Shown here piece after piece: positions 27,986 to 37,190 of a stretch of 64,000 nt of DNA (position 1 is its first letter; every line of letters begins with the position of its first letter). The notes beneath the pieces are model-generated. The model saw only the letters and a program-made list of their open reading frames with translations, was not told where the DNA came from and made no database searches. Source of the stretch: Leptospira venezuelensis. GTDB lineage: Bacteria; Spirochaetota; Leptospiria; Leptospirales; Leptospiraceae. The position numbers were made by a program, and so were the translations under genes. The DNA lies in the NCBI RefSeq assembly GCF_002150035.1, contig NZ_NETS01000011.1, forward strand, positions 806,001-870,000, read 5' to 3'.

Positions 27986-29107
27986 ATGAAACGACTTTCT
28001 ACTATCATTCTATCATTCTTAATTTTGGCGGCTTGGGGCTGTAATACCGTCATCATCCGTCCTTGGAATTCACCGAACGCGCTCAAAACTTCTGAAAAGA
28101 TCAGAGTTTTTTTAGGAAAGGCTGAATCTGATCTGATGATCAAAGCAGACGGAGTTATTTTTGTATATGATGTGAACGATCTTTTGATCAAACGCGCTTA
28201 TGATACCGTTTCTTTAGATGCGAAGAAATTAAAAGCGCCTATCCGTTTCGTAGCAGACAATCCTGGTTTGGAATACAAAGGAAGAAAGTTCAGAGGAGAA
28301 ATTTTACTCCAACCTGATAAGAGTGGCAACGTTCTACTTATCAACAAAGTTCCATTAGAAGAATATTTGTATTCTGTTGTTCCTTCAGAAGTTCCTGCAG
28401 GTTGGCCTACTGAGGCTTTAAAAGCGCAAGCAATCTGCTCCAGAACTTATGCAATCAGAGAAATCTTAAATAAAAAAGACACTGCTTATGATGTGGAATC
28501 CACTGTGAATTCACAAGCTTATTCAGGTATGGCAAAAGAAAATCCGAGGACTACTCAAGCTGTTCGTGATACAGAAGGTGTTCTTGCAGTTTATGAAGAT
28601 GATCCTATCCATATGTTCTTCCATTCCAATAGCGGCGGAAGAACTGAAACTCCAGACCAAGTTTGGGGAGGAAAAAGACTTCCTTATCTAGAATCTGTTG
28701 CCTCCAGATTCGATGAAGCAGGTGATAATTTCGTTTGGAAAGAAGTTTTAAACCAGGATAAAATGGACCAGACACTCTCTTCCTTGGGTGTAGGTTCTAT
28801 CCAATCCGTCCAAGTTCTTTCCAGAACTCCCTCCGGTAGAGTGGATCTTATAGAAGTGATTGGTAAACAAGGCACTTCTAAAATTAAAGGAAAAGAATTC
28901 CGCAGTTTACTTGGAACCTCAGTGAAATCTCTTCGTTTCGGTATCAAAAGAGAAAGTGAAGGATTCCTGATCAAAGGTATGGGATCGGGTCACGGTGTAG
29001 GCTTAAGTCAATGGGGCAGTTTCGGTATGGCAAAACAAAATTTTACCTACGCAGAGATCATTCGCCATTATTACCAAGGAATTGAATTCGCTAGGATTAC
29101 TAGGTAA
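27986..29107 (+). CDS. SpoIID/LytB-domain lipoprotein
   Basis: A 373-residue predicted lipoprotein (LILAAWGC) with a SpoIID-like domain. The key blocks are NKVPLEEYLYSVVPSEVPAG, EALKAQAICSRTYAI, FFHSNSGGRTE, and GMGSGHGVGLSQWG near the C-terminus. SpoIID proteins are lytic transglycosylases acting on peptidoglycan glycan strands denuded of stem peptides; in Leptospira a role in wall remodelling is inferred. ATG 27986 was chosen over GTG 27980 because AGGTG sits five bases upstream. Monocistronic, followed by a 334-bp repeat-bearing gap. Confidence 0.9.
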   Translation: MKRLSTIILSFLILAAWGCNTVIIRPWNSPNALKTSEKIRVFLGKAESDLMIKADGVIFVYDVNDLLIKRAYDTVSLDAKKLKAPIRFVADNPGLEYKGRKFRGEILLQPDKSGNVLLINKVPLEEYLYSVVPSEVPAGWPTEALKAQAICSRTYAIREILNKKDTAYDVESTVNSQAYSGMAKENPRTTQAVRDTEGVLAVYEDDPIHMFFHSNSGGRTETPDQVWGGKRLPYLESVASRFDEAGDNFVWKEVLNQDKMDQTLSSLGVGSIQSVQVLSRTPSGRVDLIEVIGKQGTSKIKGKEFRSLLGTSVKSLRFGIKRESEGFLIKGMGSGHGVGLSQWGSFGMAKQNFTYAEIIRHYYQGIEFARITR

Positions 29108-29441
29108 GAGACACGGAGTTTCGCACAGAGGGCACTGAGAACACAGAGCTGCAAAGATTCCCACGCAGAGACGCTGAGCCGCAGAGAGAAAGTCAGGAAG
29201 GTTTTTGTAGCGGTGTTGGAATTCCTACAATTCCCTTTATCTCCGTGCCTCTGCGTGAAAAAACTTTGTGTTCTTTACGAACTCAGTGCGAAGTTTCCGT
29301 TTGTCTTCAAACTTATTTTAAATCTATAAAACCATTATATAATCTAACAACCTATCTCTCCAGCTCCGCGTCTTCGCGCCTCTGTGTGAAAACCACCCTT
29401 CTTTTCCTTGCATGATCTCCTAGAGAAAACAAAATAGGATC
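29108..29441. repeat. Intergenic repeat region with facing CAGAGACGC-type arms
   Basis: This 334-bp gap has no gene. Its left arm (29108-29190) contains CACAGAGGGCACTGAGAAC and the 21-bp core at 29162-29182. Two right arms in opposite orientation follow: CTCCGTGCCTCTGCGTG (29241-29257) and CTCCGCGTCTTCGCGCCTCTG (29364-29384). Between them lies GGAATTCCTACA, a partial copy of the GTAGGAACTCC palindrome. The layout matches the gap at 7653-7845. Confidence 0.7.
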
Positions 29442-30149
29442 ATGTCGAATCCGACAAACAAGATCCTAATCAAAAATCTAACCAAGTCCTATATAAACGG
29501 AAAACAAAATGTTCCAGTCCTGAAAGGGATCAATTTAGATGTAGCAGATACTTTTCTAACTTTGATGGGCCCATCCGGTTCGGGTAAATCCACATTTTTA
29601 AATATCCTATCCGGAATCGACCAAGCAGATTCTGGAGAAGTTTGGATCGGCGGTAAAAACCTAAGCAATTTTACGGAACAAGAGCTTACAGAATATCGCA
29701 GGAACGAAACTGGGATCATCTTCCAATTCTTTCATCTTCTTCCTTATTTAAGTGCTTTGGAAAATGTAGCCTTACCTCTTTATATCTCAGGTTTAGGAAA
29801 ATCTAAGGCAAGGGAAATCGCAAAAGAAGCTTTGGAGAAGGTTGATCTTACTCATAGATTCAAACATAAACCCGATGAACTTTCCGGTGGTGAACAACAG
29901 AGAGTCGCAATTGCAAGAGCACTCGCAAAACGACCAAGTATCGTTTTGGCAGACGAACCTACTGGAAATTTAGATACATATCACGCTCATAAAATTTTGG
30001 ATCTTCTATTGGAGTTACAAGAGAAGGAAAAGTTTTCCCTATTCATAGTCACTCATGATAGAGAGATCGGAGAAAAAGGAAAAATCCGACTCAAGATGCA
30101 AGACGGACTCATTTTACCGGAACAAAATCCTGCTCTTGGTCTTGTATGA
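29442..30149 (+). CDS. ABC transporter ATP-binding protein (LolD/MacB type)
   Basis: The ATPase half of an envelope ABC system. Walker A GPSGSGKS at 43-50, Q-loop FQFFHLLPYLSALENV, signature LSGGEQQ at 147-153, Walker B VLADEPTGNLD near 168-178, and the H-loop VTHD. The pattern and length (235) match LolD/MacB/FtsE-like subunits that power FtsX-fold permeases. Its last four bases overlap the permease start (ATGA). Substrate is unknown: lipoprotein release or export of a lipid or peptide are options. Confidence 0.93.
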   Translation: MSNPTNKILIKNLTKSYINGKQNVPVLKGINLDVADTFLTLMGPSGSGKSTFLNILSGIDQADSGEVWIGGKNLSNFTEQELTEYRRNETGIIFQFFHLLPYLSALENVALPLYISGLGKSKAREIAKEALEKVDLTHRFKHKPDELSGGEQQRVAIARALAKRPSIVLADEPTGNLDTYHAHKILDLLLELQEKEKFSLFIVTHDREIGEKGKIRLKMQDGLILPEQNPALGLV

Positions 30150-32653
30150 ATTTATACTTCTTATTCTTATACGAATATTTTAAGTCTCATCTTCCCAGAT
30201 TCATATTTGCACTTTTAGGAATTTCCTTGGGTGTAGGCTTGTTCCTATCCACTACTAGCAACGCAAACAAAGCAGAAAAATCTCTAGTCGATTTCTCTAT
30301 GGGATACTTAAAGGGAGATTTTAATCTAAAAATTTCTCCGGCCCGACCGGGACAAAGCCTAGATTGGAAAATCCTGTCAGAAATAAATTCTCATCCGGAC
30401 CTAAGGAATATTTCCGCAGTTAGACCTAGGATACAACAAGAGGGAATTTCCTCGGACAATCTAAGAGTTCTATATATGGGAATGGATTTGACCAAAGAAC
30501 ATTTGGGAATTCCTTTAAAAGAAGGCACAGGCTCTGAATCCTCTGGTCCATTAGAAAAAACGTATGTATCTAAATCCTTGGCTGAAAAATTCAAAGGGGC
30601 ACCATTTACTCTTCTTCTGAATGGAAAAAACTGGGAGTTTAAGGATTATACGCCGGTGGATATGGAAGGCGGTTTTCTGATCATTGAAGACATTTCATTA
30701 ATCCAAGAAAAACTCTTAGATATAAAAGGAGCAGATTATCTTCTTTTAAAATCTTCTAATCCGAATCTTTCGCAAATAAAAGAAAATTTGCAAAAGGTTC
30801 TAGGATCGAATGTCAAAATAGAAACTTCAGAAGAAATCCAAGAAAAATCTGCAAATGCTCTTCGTTCTTTTCAGTTAAATCTTCTGATCATTTCTTTTAT
30901 CTCTCTATTGATCGCATTCTTCATGGTTTCTAATACCATGACTGGTTTGTATTTGAGTAGAGAAAGAGAACTCGGGATCTTAAGAACATTAGGACTGGAT
31001 GTAAGATCTTCTATTTTTCTTTTTCTAAGTCAGTCCGTTTTGTTAGGAAGTATAGGAACCGTTTTAGGGATTATATTCGGTATATTCTTCTCTGGTTTAG
31101 ATTTTTTCCGTCCTGAATCAGGTCTTGTTGATAAAAACTTATTATCAACTTATAGTTCTATTTCTCTCTCCGACTTGGGCCTGGCTGCAGGGCTTGGTAT
31201 CCTGGGTTCTGTAATTTCTTCTGTCTATCCTGCGATCCGAGCTGGAAAAGTCCCTCCCCTTTCTATACTCAGAGATTCTCAAAAAGAAAAAGGGAAGATC
31301 CCAAATTCCAGACTAGCGATTTATGGAGGGATCATATTTTTCGCTTCTTTAGGGATTTCTAATCTACCTTCTCCTTGGAAACTTCCACTTCCCGGTTTAT
31401 TGGGTGTAGGAGGTGTGACAATTGGGATCACATTCGCTTTTCCTTATTTACTGTCTTTATTTAGTTCTCGAGTTTCCAAAATCCTGGATAGAAGTGATAA
31501 AAGTTTTCCGTTTTTCGGAATAGGCCTAGAAGAATTAAAAGAAAATCCAGGAAGGAATACTTTGACTGCCGCGACTGTAATGCTTGCAGTCTCCTTGGTT
31601 TTATGTCTGACCATTCTGACCGACAGTTACAAAAAATCCCTAAATGATTGGGTGGATTCAGAATATCCTTCGGATTTTACGATCATCAACGATCGATTCT
31701 TTCATTCGGGGATACACGGTGGAGTTCCTAAGGATCTTCCGGAAAAGATCAGAGAGCTTGGGGTCAGCTCTTATCTGGATGGATTTTTAGTGAATACTTC
31801 TTTCGAGACTGACAAAGGAAACTTTATCATTCATGCTTATGATTTTTCAGTCTACAGAAACAAACAGGAAAGAATAGAAAATGAAGTAAAAGAAGAAACG
31901 GATGTTTTAATTTCTTCTAATATGGCACATTTGAAAAAACTGAAGGTTGGAGATGTTTTAGTAGCTCAAACTCCTTTTGGTAAGAAAAATTTTCATATCA
32001 AAGGAATTAAAGAACATTTCTTTTCGGAAAAAGGAACCGTGATGATGGATATTCGTTCCTACGAAAAAAATTTCGAATTCAAGACGATTAACTCTATTAA
32101 ACTTTTCTTAAAAAAGGAATATTCTGACCCGTCCGGGATAGAATATTCTAAAAAGAAAATTTTAGATTTTCTGAAATCGGATCAAGAATATAAAGATCTG
32201 ATCTTACTTGATTCTGCACAACTAAGAGAAATCTATCTTTACGAGATCAATAAAGTATTTAGAGTTTTGGATTCTCTTAAGGCGACAGCAATTCTGATCT
32301 CAGTGATTTCTCTACTTTCTTCTCTTGTTCATACACTTTACGATAAACGTAAGATACTCGGGCTTCTCAAATATTTGGGAGCTTCCCAGGACCAACTTGG
32401 CATTATCCTCAAAACAGAATCGGTTTATCTGACAGGATTTGGAGCATTCTTCGGGATTATCTCTTCTCTAATAATGTCTCCGATCATTCTTTATGTGGTG
32501 AATAAGAACGCGTTCGGCTGGACACTAACCTTTTCATTTTTGCCCGAAACCCCGATCCTAATTCTATTTTTTGCGCCTGTCTTAGGTTGGATTTCCGCGG
32601 TATATCCTCTGCATTTATTGAGAAAAATGAGCTTCCAGCTTAGTCCGGAATGA
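30146..32653 (+). CDS. FtsX-like ABC permease, double-length
   Basis: An 835-residue inner-membrane permease with eight membrane helices in the duplicated arrangement: one after the N-terminus, a group of three near 245-370, a further group near 395-490, and three at the C-terminus. Two large extracytoplasmic domains lie between. FtsX signatures include SRERELGILRTLGLDVRS and DKRKILGLLKYLGASQDQL, which are coupling-helix regions. This doubled topology is typical of predicted lipoprotein or lipid exporters of the DUF214/YbbP type. Pairs with the ATPase immediately upstream. Confidence 0.9.
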   Translation: MNLYFLFLYEYFKSHLPRFIFALLGISLGVGLFLSTTSNANKAEKSLVDFSMGYLKGDFNLKISPARPGQSLDWKILSEINSHPDLRNISAVRPRIQQEGISSDNLRVLYMGMDLTKEHLGIPLKEGTGSESSGPLEKTYVSKSLAEKFKGAPFTLLLNGKNWEFKDYTPVDMEGGFLIIEDISLIQEKLLDIKGADYLLLKSSNPNLSQIKENLQKVLGSNVKIETSEEIQEKSANALRSFQLNLLIISFISLLIAFFMVSNTMTGLYLSRERELGILRTLGLDVRSSIFLFLSQSVLLGSIGTVLGIIFGIFFSGLDFFRPESGLVDKNLLSTYSSISLSDLGLAAGLGILGSVISSVYPAIRAGKVPPLSILRDSQKEKGKIPNSRLAIYGGIIFFASLGISNLPSPWKLPLPGLLGVGGVTIGITFAFPYLLSLFSSRVSKILDRSDKSFPFFGIGLEELKENPGRNTLTAATVMLAVSLVLCLTILTDSYKKSLNDWVDSEYPSDFTIINDRFFHSGIHGGVPKDLPEKIRELGVSSYLDGFLVNTSFETDKGNFIIHAYDFSVYRNKQERIENEVKEETDVLISSNMAHLKKLKVGDVLVAQTPFGKKNFHIKGIKEHFFSEKGTVMMDIRSYEKNFEFKTINSIKLFLKKEYSDPSGIEYSKKKILDFLKSDQEYKDLILLDSAQLREIYLYEINKVFRVLDSLKATAILISVISLLSSLVHTLYDKRKILGLLKYLGASQDQLGIILKTESVYLTGFGAFFGIISSLIMSPIILYVVNKNAFGWTLTFSFLPETPILILFFAPVLGWISAVYPLHLLRKMSFQLSPE

Positions 32654-32702
32654 GGAAAACTATCTTGATTCCTAACTAGCCCGGAAGTAAGTTATTCCTT
32701 CG

Positions 32703-33653
32703 ATGGCTACTCAGCTTGAAATCGCACTGGAACTTGCGGAAGAGATCAAAAAGATCAACCAGCAAGAAGACAATCGTATCCCTACTTCTGATTCTTTTTT
32801 GAAAGATATGATTGCATTCTTCTCCAGGGATGTTCATGAGATCAGAGAAACCCTGGAAATGCTCCGGGAAGCAAAATATCTTTTCATCATCAAGATCGTT
32901 CTTCCGGAACAGTCTAAAAATTCTAGGGACCAAGACCAGGGAGTAGACGCTTATATTTACGCAGACCTAAAGATCGTGAACGAGTTAAAAGGTTTTGCGG
33001 AAAAAAAACTAGAGAAGGCCTACGAAGCCACTTATTACAAAAGAAAATCTCCCTTTCAGATTACTAGAGAATTATTTCCTAAGATAAAAGAGCATAATAA
33101 TACTCCTTTGGGAAGATTTATCAACATCGCAGTGATGCTGGAAGAATACCAGAGGGTTCTTACTGCTGCCCCGAATGATTACGATGATAATAGACGTAGA
33201 AATTATTTATCAGAGTTATTGGAAAGAAACGGAACTCCAGTTACTGTCGCGAGAGATATTCCGGATTATGAGATCACTTCTTTGGGCGGAGGAGGAAGTT
33301 CTCCCTTAGGTTTTAAAAGAGCAGCCGATGCTGTTGCGTCTAACGAAGTCTCTTTTAATCCAAAAAGCCCTTGGTCCAGGCTTACTTCTAAATTTTCTGC
33401 TGAGTTTTTAATCCGTATTCATTTGAGAAAATATGAATTCGATACAGTGCGTAAACTTATCTTAGGTGGAAAGTTAGTAAACTTTGATGATCTGAAATAT
33501 GTTAGAGATAGTATCCAAACCATGGAAAACCATATACATCTGGATCCTATCTTACAAAATTTTACGGAAGAAATGACTGAACTTAGAAGACTTGCTCAGA
33601 AAAAGATGAATATCCTGAAAGGTATCACCAATTCAGGATCTATCCAAAATTAA
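32703..33653 (+). CDS. Hypothetical cytoplasmic protein
   Basis: A 316-residue soluble protein without signal peptide. The N-terminal 120 residues (IALELAEEIKKINQ, FLKDMIAFFSRDVHEIRETLEMLREAKYLFIIKI) resemble a winged-helix fold. A Gly/Ser-rich joint (SLGGGGSSPLG, about 197-207) separates it from a C-terminal helical region (SAEFLIRIHLRKYEFDTVRKL to the end). No family recognised. Spacing of 49 bases to the permease and tail-to-tail overlap of 14 bases with the minus-strand membrane protein gene leave its transcript assignment open. Confidence 0.8.
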   Translation: MATQLEIALELAEEIKKINQQEDNRIPTSDSFLKDMIAFFSRDVHEIRETLEMLREAKYLFIIKIVLPEQSKNSRDQDQGVDAYIYADLKIVNELKGFAEKKLEKAYEATYYKRKSPFQITRELFPKIKEHNNTPLGRFINIAVMLEEYQRVLTAAPNDYDDNRRRNYLSELLERNGTPVTVARDIPDYEITSLGGGGSSPLGFKRAADAVASNEVSFNPKSPWSRLTSKFSAEFLIRIHLRKYEFDTVRKLILGGKLVNFDDLKYVRDSIQTMENHIHLDPILQNFTEEMTELRRLAQKKMNILKGITNSGSIQN

Positions 33654-34359
33654 TCCATTCGAAATATCGAGCTAATAAAACGATCAAAAGTACTACTAAT
33701 ATAAAGATATAACGTCTTCTCGCAGAATATCCTGTGTCCATTCTATCCTTAGGAAAATAGATCAGGAACAAAAGTGCATTCGCTACAAATACAATAAAGA
33801 GTGCATCTTGTTTTTCTTTCCAGTATCCGCTCCCGAAAGCGATTGCCGCTCCTAATGAAGGCAGAAATGCTAACAGAGTTTTCCAACTGAGAACTTTTAT
33901 ATCTTCTTCAAAAATTTTCGCCTTTTTGCCGGACTTCTTCTCCAGTTCACTTAAGAACTGATCCATATTTTCCAAATTTAATATTGGGATATAAGTTCCT
34001 TGTTTGGATATGAGAAGAATCCTTTCGTAACCTCTGAATCTATCCTTTTCGATACTTTCCAGATCACGGAATTTGAACTCCATACATTGGCCTTTCGCAT
34101 TCCATTGTTTTAAAGAAGAAGAGTCCAATTCTACTTTTGCACCTTCTAATACTTTTAACTGTCTTCTATAATTTTTTAAAAGAAGAAGTATAAGTACTCC
34201 GCTCAATAACAGATACATGGATAGAAATGCAGATCTTTTGTCCAATTCCACCTGAACAAAACTAACGCCTATAAATATTACGAAAACTGAAAGCACGAGT
34301 CCGGTGCGGATCAGTAGTTTTTTCTTAAAAACAGGAGAATCGTATTGAAATACGGACAT
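33640..34359 (-). CDS. Small membrane protein of unknown function
   Basis: A 239-residue protein with two N-terminal membrane helices (about 15-35 and 43-60), a soluble domain of some 100 residues, and two or three C-terminal helices. The soluble part reads like a PH-like fold (KVELDSSSLKQWNAKGQCMEFKFRDLESIEKDRF), a layout seen in bacterial membrane proteins with YcxB-like or bPH domains. It starts on the last base of the pyrE stop (TAATG), so it is coupled to pyrE. Confidence 0.78.
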   Translation of the reverse strand: MSVFQYDSPVFKKKLLIRTGLVLSVFVIFIGVSFVQVELDKRSAFLSMYLLLSGVLILLLLKNYRRQLKVLEGAKVELDSSSLKQWNAKGQCMEFKFRDLESIEKDRFRGYERILLISKQGTYIPILNLENMDQFLSELEKKSGKKAKIFEEDIKVLSWKTLLAFLPSLGAAIAFGSGYWKEKQDALFIVFVANALLFLIYFPKDRMDTGYSARRRYIFILVVLLIVLLARYFEWINFG

Positions 34360-34916
34360 TAGTCTAAACTTCCGAATTCAGATTTTTTAAATAAAGGGAA
34401 AACCTTGATCCCTTCTTCTTCGATTGCTTTTCTGCCACCTTCTTCTCTGTCCAAAATACAGATACAGGCAGTGACTTCTAATCCTGCATCTCTCAAACTT
34501 TTGATCGCTTGCAAGGTAGAACCTCCAGTAGTGATCACGTCATCCACTACCACGCAGGATTTCACCGCGTTTACCCCACCCTCTACCAAATTTTTGGTGC
34601 CATGCTCCTTGGCTTGTTTTCTCACGATGAGCGGAAATACGTTCTTGGATTGTTTGCGGTATTCTAAGGATATTCCGAAACAGATAGGATCTGCTCCCAT
34701 TGTAAGACCGCCAAACGCCTCTTCTCCAGCCAGACCGGATTCTGGGAGGTGTTTTTCCACAATATACTTACAAAGTAATTCTAATCTTTGCGGATGGAGA
34801 GTGATTTCCTTACAATTAAAATAATGCCTGGATTTTCTACCACTGGCCAGTGTGAACGGTTCCTCTCGGAAACGATAGGCGTGGGTTTGAATGAGTTGAA
34901 ACAATTCTTCCCTCAA
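34359..34916 (-). CDS. pyrE: Orotate phosphoribosyltransferase
   Basis: Cytoplasmic enzyme of pyrimidine synthesis: orotate + PRPP to OMP. The PRPP-binding motif VVVDDVITTGGST is at 122-134. FTLASGRKSRHYFNCK (about 21-36) is the usual orotate/substrate loop, and IVRKQAKEHGTK the flexible catalytic loop. Length of 185 is normal. The start is TTG, well supported by GGGAG about nine bases ahead and by alignment with the usual family N-terminus. A copy of GTAGGAACTCC (34956-34966) lies 40 bases upstream. Confidence 0.93.
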   Translation of the reverse strand: MREELFQLIQTHAYRFREEPFTLASGRKSRHYFNCKEITLHPQRLELLCKYIVEKHLPESGLAGEEAFGGLTMGADPICFGISLEYRKQSKNVFPLIVRKQAKEHGTKNLVEGGVNAVKSCVVVDDVITTGGSTLQAIKSLRDAGLEVTACICILDREEGGRKAIEEEGIKVFPLFKKSEFGSLD

Positions 34917-35091
34917 AGCGGATCTCCCTCGGACATTGCCCGGAATCCCATGATAGTAGGAACTCCTCAGGAAAAAACAGATTTTTGAGCTGGATCGGAG
35001 CCTCAGGGAAAAATTCTAAATTTCTGAATTTTTTCGCAACCTGGGCCCTTGATTCTGCTCTTATCAGAAAAACCAAGACGGGAAAGCCGAC

Positions 35092-36180
35092 ATGGAACAA
35101 ACGAAAAAGAAATTAGCGTTGAAGACCACAATCTTCTTAATAGCGACTCCGATCATCGGGGTCATTGGGACGGGTGCCTTATTATTTACTAGAGGTATTC
35201 CATTAAACACATGGCTTGTGTATCTATTTATGACCGCAGCTACAGGGCTTGCGATCACCGGGGGATACCACCGTTTGTTTTCGCATAGAGCTTATAAAGC
35301 CTCATTGCCGGTAAAACTTTTTTATCTTCTTTTCGGAGCTGCTGCATTCCAACAATCAGTGATTGAATGGAGTTCTGACCATAGAATTCACCACAGATTT
35401 GTAGATAAGGAAGAAGATCCTTATGCAATTACAAAAGGATTCTGGTATGCTCATATTCTTTGGTTATTCGAGAATAGAGACCATAGAACTCCTGTTAATG
35501 TGAACGATCTTTACGAAGACAAATGGGTAAAATTCCAAGACGATCATTATTATCCGATCGCTATCTTCATGGGATTTTTATTCCCTACTCTTCTTTGCGC
35601 TCTTTGGGGAGATGCATTAGGTGGACTATTATTAGCAGGTTCTTTAAGAATTGCAGTGAACCACCACATGACATTCTTCATCAATTCATTAGCACATTAT
35701 AAGGGAGACCAACCTTTCTCTGATAAACATACTGCTAAGGACAATTGGATCATCGCTTTATTCACTTTTGGCGAAGGATATCATAACTTTCACCATGAGT
35801 TCCAAGCTGATTACAGAAACGGTATTCGTTGGTTCGATTACGATCCAACCAAATGGTTGATCAATACTTTCGCATTCTTCGGTTTAGCAACTGATAGAAA
35901 GACTATCCCAGAAGAGCAGATCCTGCGTAAAAAAATGGTAATGGAAGAAAAGGCTCTACGTAACAAACTAGAAGCTAAATCCCAAACATTAAGCCAAGGA
36001 TTCGAAGAAAGATTAGAAGTTCTGCGCAATTCCGTTCAGGAAAGCCAAGCAAGAATGATTAATCTGAAATCTGCGAAAGAAGAAGCTGGCAGAAAGGCCG
36101 TTAAAGAAGCAGAATCGGAATACAAAGTGGCATTGAACACTTGGAAAAGATTCGTTTCTGGAGACCTTGCACCGGTCTGA
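35092..36180 (+). CDS. Acyl-CoA/acyl-lipid fatty-acid desaturase with C-terminal coiled coil
   Basis: Membrane di-iron desaturase of the stearoyl-CoA (delta-9) type. The three His boxes are HRLFSH (60-65), HRIHH (97-101) and HNFHH (231-235), with a further NHH near 190-192. Four membrane helices fit the family. Residues after about 285 form an unusual 75-residue, highly charged coiled-coil tail (LRKKMVMEEKALRNKLEAKS and onward) that standard desaturases lack. It likely makes monounsaturated acyl chains for membrane lipids. GGGAAAG precedes the ATG. Ends at a strong terminator. Confidence 0.9.
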   Translation: MEQTKKKLALKTTIFLIATPIIGVIGTGALLFTRGIPLNTWLVYLFMTAATGLAITGGYHRLFSHRAYKASLPVKLFYLLFGAAAFQQSVIEWSSDHRIHHRFVDKEEDPYAITKGFWYAHILWLFENRDHRTPVNVNDLYEDKWVKFQDDHYYPIAIFMGFLFPTLLCALWGDALGGLLLAGSLRIAVNHHMTFFINSLAHYKGDQPFSDKHTAKDNWIIALFTFGEGYHNFHHEFQADYRNGIRWFDYDPTKWLINTFAFFGLATDRKTIPEEQILRKKMVMEEKALRNKLEAKSQTLSQGFEERLEVLRNSVQESQARMINLKSAKEEAGRKAVKEAESEYKVALNTWKRFVSGDLAPV

Positions 36181-36205
36181 TATTATTCCCAGTACCTGAT
36201 CCATT

Positions 36206-36228
36206 GCCCTCCTTCGGGAGGGCCTTTT
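36206..36228 (+). terminator. Rho-independent terminator of the desaturase gene
   Basis: GCCCTCC (36206-36212), TTCG tetraloop, GGAGGGC (36217-36223), then CTTTTT. A textbook stem, 25 bases after the desaturase stop. Confidence 0.92.
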
Positions 36229-36284
36229 TCATTCCAACACAACCCAGTATGTTGGAATCTCTACTTTAAAATCTTAGAATAAAC

Positions 36285-37190
36285 TCAAATATGATTTCCG
36301 ATCGCGTTCGGATCTCCTAACCGAGAAACATCCACTTCCACCTTTAATTTATGTTTCCCTCCTCCAAATAGAATTCCTTTTAAAGGAGATACATCCGAAA
36401 AATCCCTACCTACAGAAGTATGAATGTATTCATCTGTAATTGCTTTTCCGTTTGTAGGATCAAAATCGAACCAACCTTCTCCTGGGCAGTAGACAGAAAT
36501 CCAAGCGTGAGTTGCATCGCTTCCCCTTAATTTAGGTTTTCCAGGAGGAGGATAAGTTTCTATATAACCTGAAACATATTTGCAGGGCAGGCCCAAAGAA
36601 CGAAAAGCAGCCAAGGAAAGATGAGTGAAATCCTGACATACACCTTCTTTTTTCTCCAAGACCTCATCCAGAGGAGTATAGATATTCGTACTTCCTGCTT
36701 TAAATTTAAAATCTTCTCTAAATCTTTTTACATATTCCAAAACGGATTCGAGATAAGGACGATCCATAGGCAGATATTTTTCTAAAAAATTCTTATACGA
36801 AACGGAACGGGTTACAAAAGAAGAATCTCCTGCAAATTCCATCGCTTCCAGATCTTCTTTTTCCGTAACGGTTTTCAATTTATTTAATATTTCAGAAGTA
36901 GAGATCATAGTTCGATCTTTCTTCTTTTCTAACTCAGAAGTAAAAACTTTTGCTTCTGCAGTTACAGATAGAATATTATGAGGAGTTTCTACTGCGAAAG
37001 AATATACAGTGTTCCCGAAATAATCAGTTCTGAATTCAGTATATTTAGGTTTAGGGGAAATTTCTATCCTAAACTCTCTGCAGATCTGTCTTTCATTGGA
37101 TGTAGGACAAAGATGAGCCAGATTCAAACAATGTGAAACTTCCTTTTCATACGTATAATGAGTAAGATGACGAACTGAATACTCAGCCAT
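36285..37190 (-). CDS. Transglutaminase-like protein of the ATP-grasp/alpha-E cluster
   Basis: A 301-residue, apparently cytoplasmic protein with a bacterial transglutaminase N-terminal domain (RHLTHYTYEKEVSHCLNL) and the catalytic core: Cys185 in EGVCQDFTH, His228 in ATHAWISVY, Asp242/244 in WFDFDPTNG. All three catalytic residues are present, so peptidase or amide-transfer activity is plausible. ATG 37190 was chosen because GGGAGG lies five to seven bases upstream and the family N-terminus begins there; it overlaps the stop of the upstream ATP-grasp gene by eight bases. Last gene of the 13-kb minus-strand block. Confidence 0.9.
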   Translation of the reverse strand: MAEYSVRHLTHYTYEKEVSHCLNLAHLCPTSNERQICREFRIEISPKPKYTEFRTDYFGNTVYSFAVETPHNILSVTAEAKVFTSELEKKKDRTMISTSEILNKLKTVTEKEDLEAMEFAGDSSFVTRSVSYKNFLEKYLPMDRPYLESVLEYVKRFREDFKFKAGSTNIYTPLDEVLEKKEGVCQDFTHLSLAAFRSLGLPCKYVSGYIETYPPPGKPKLRGSDATHAWISVYCPGEGWFDFDPTNGKAITDEYIHTSVGRDFSDVSPLKGILFGGGKHKLKVEVDVSRLGDPNAIGNHI

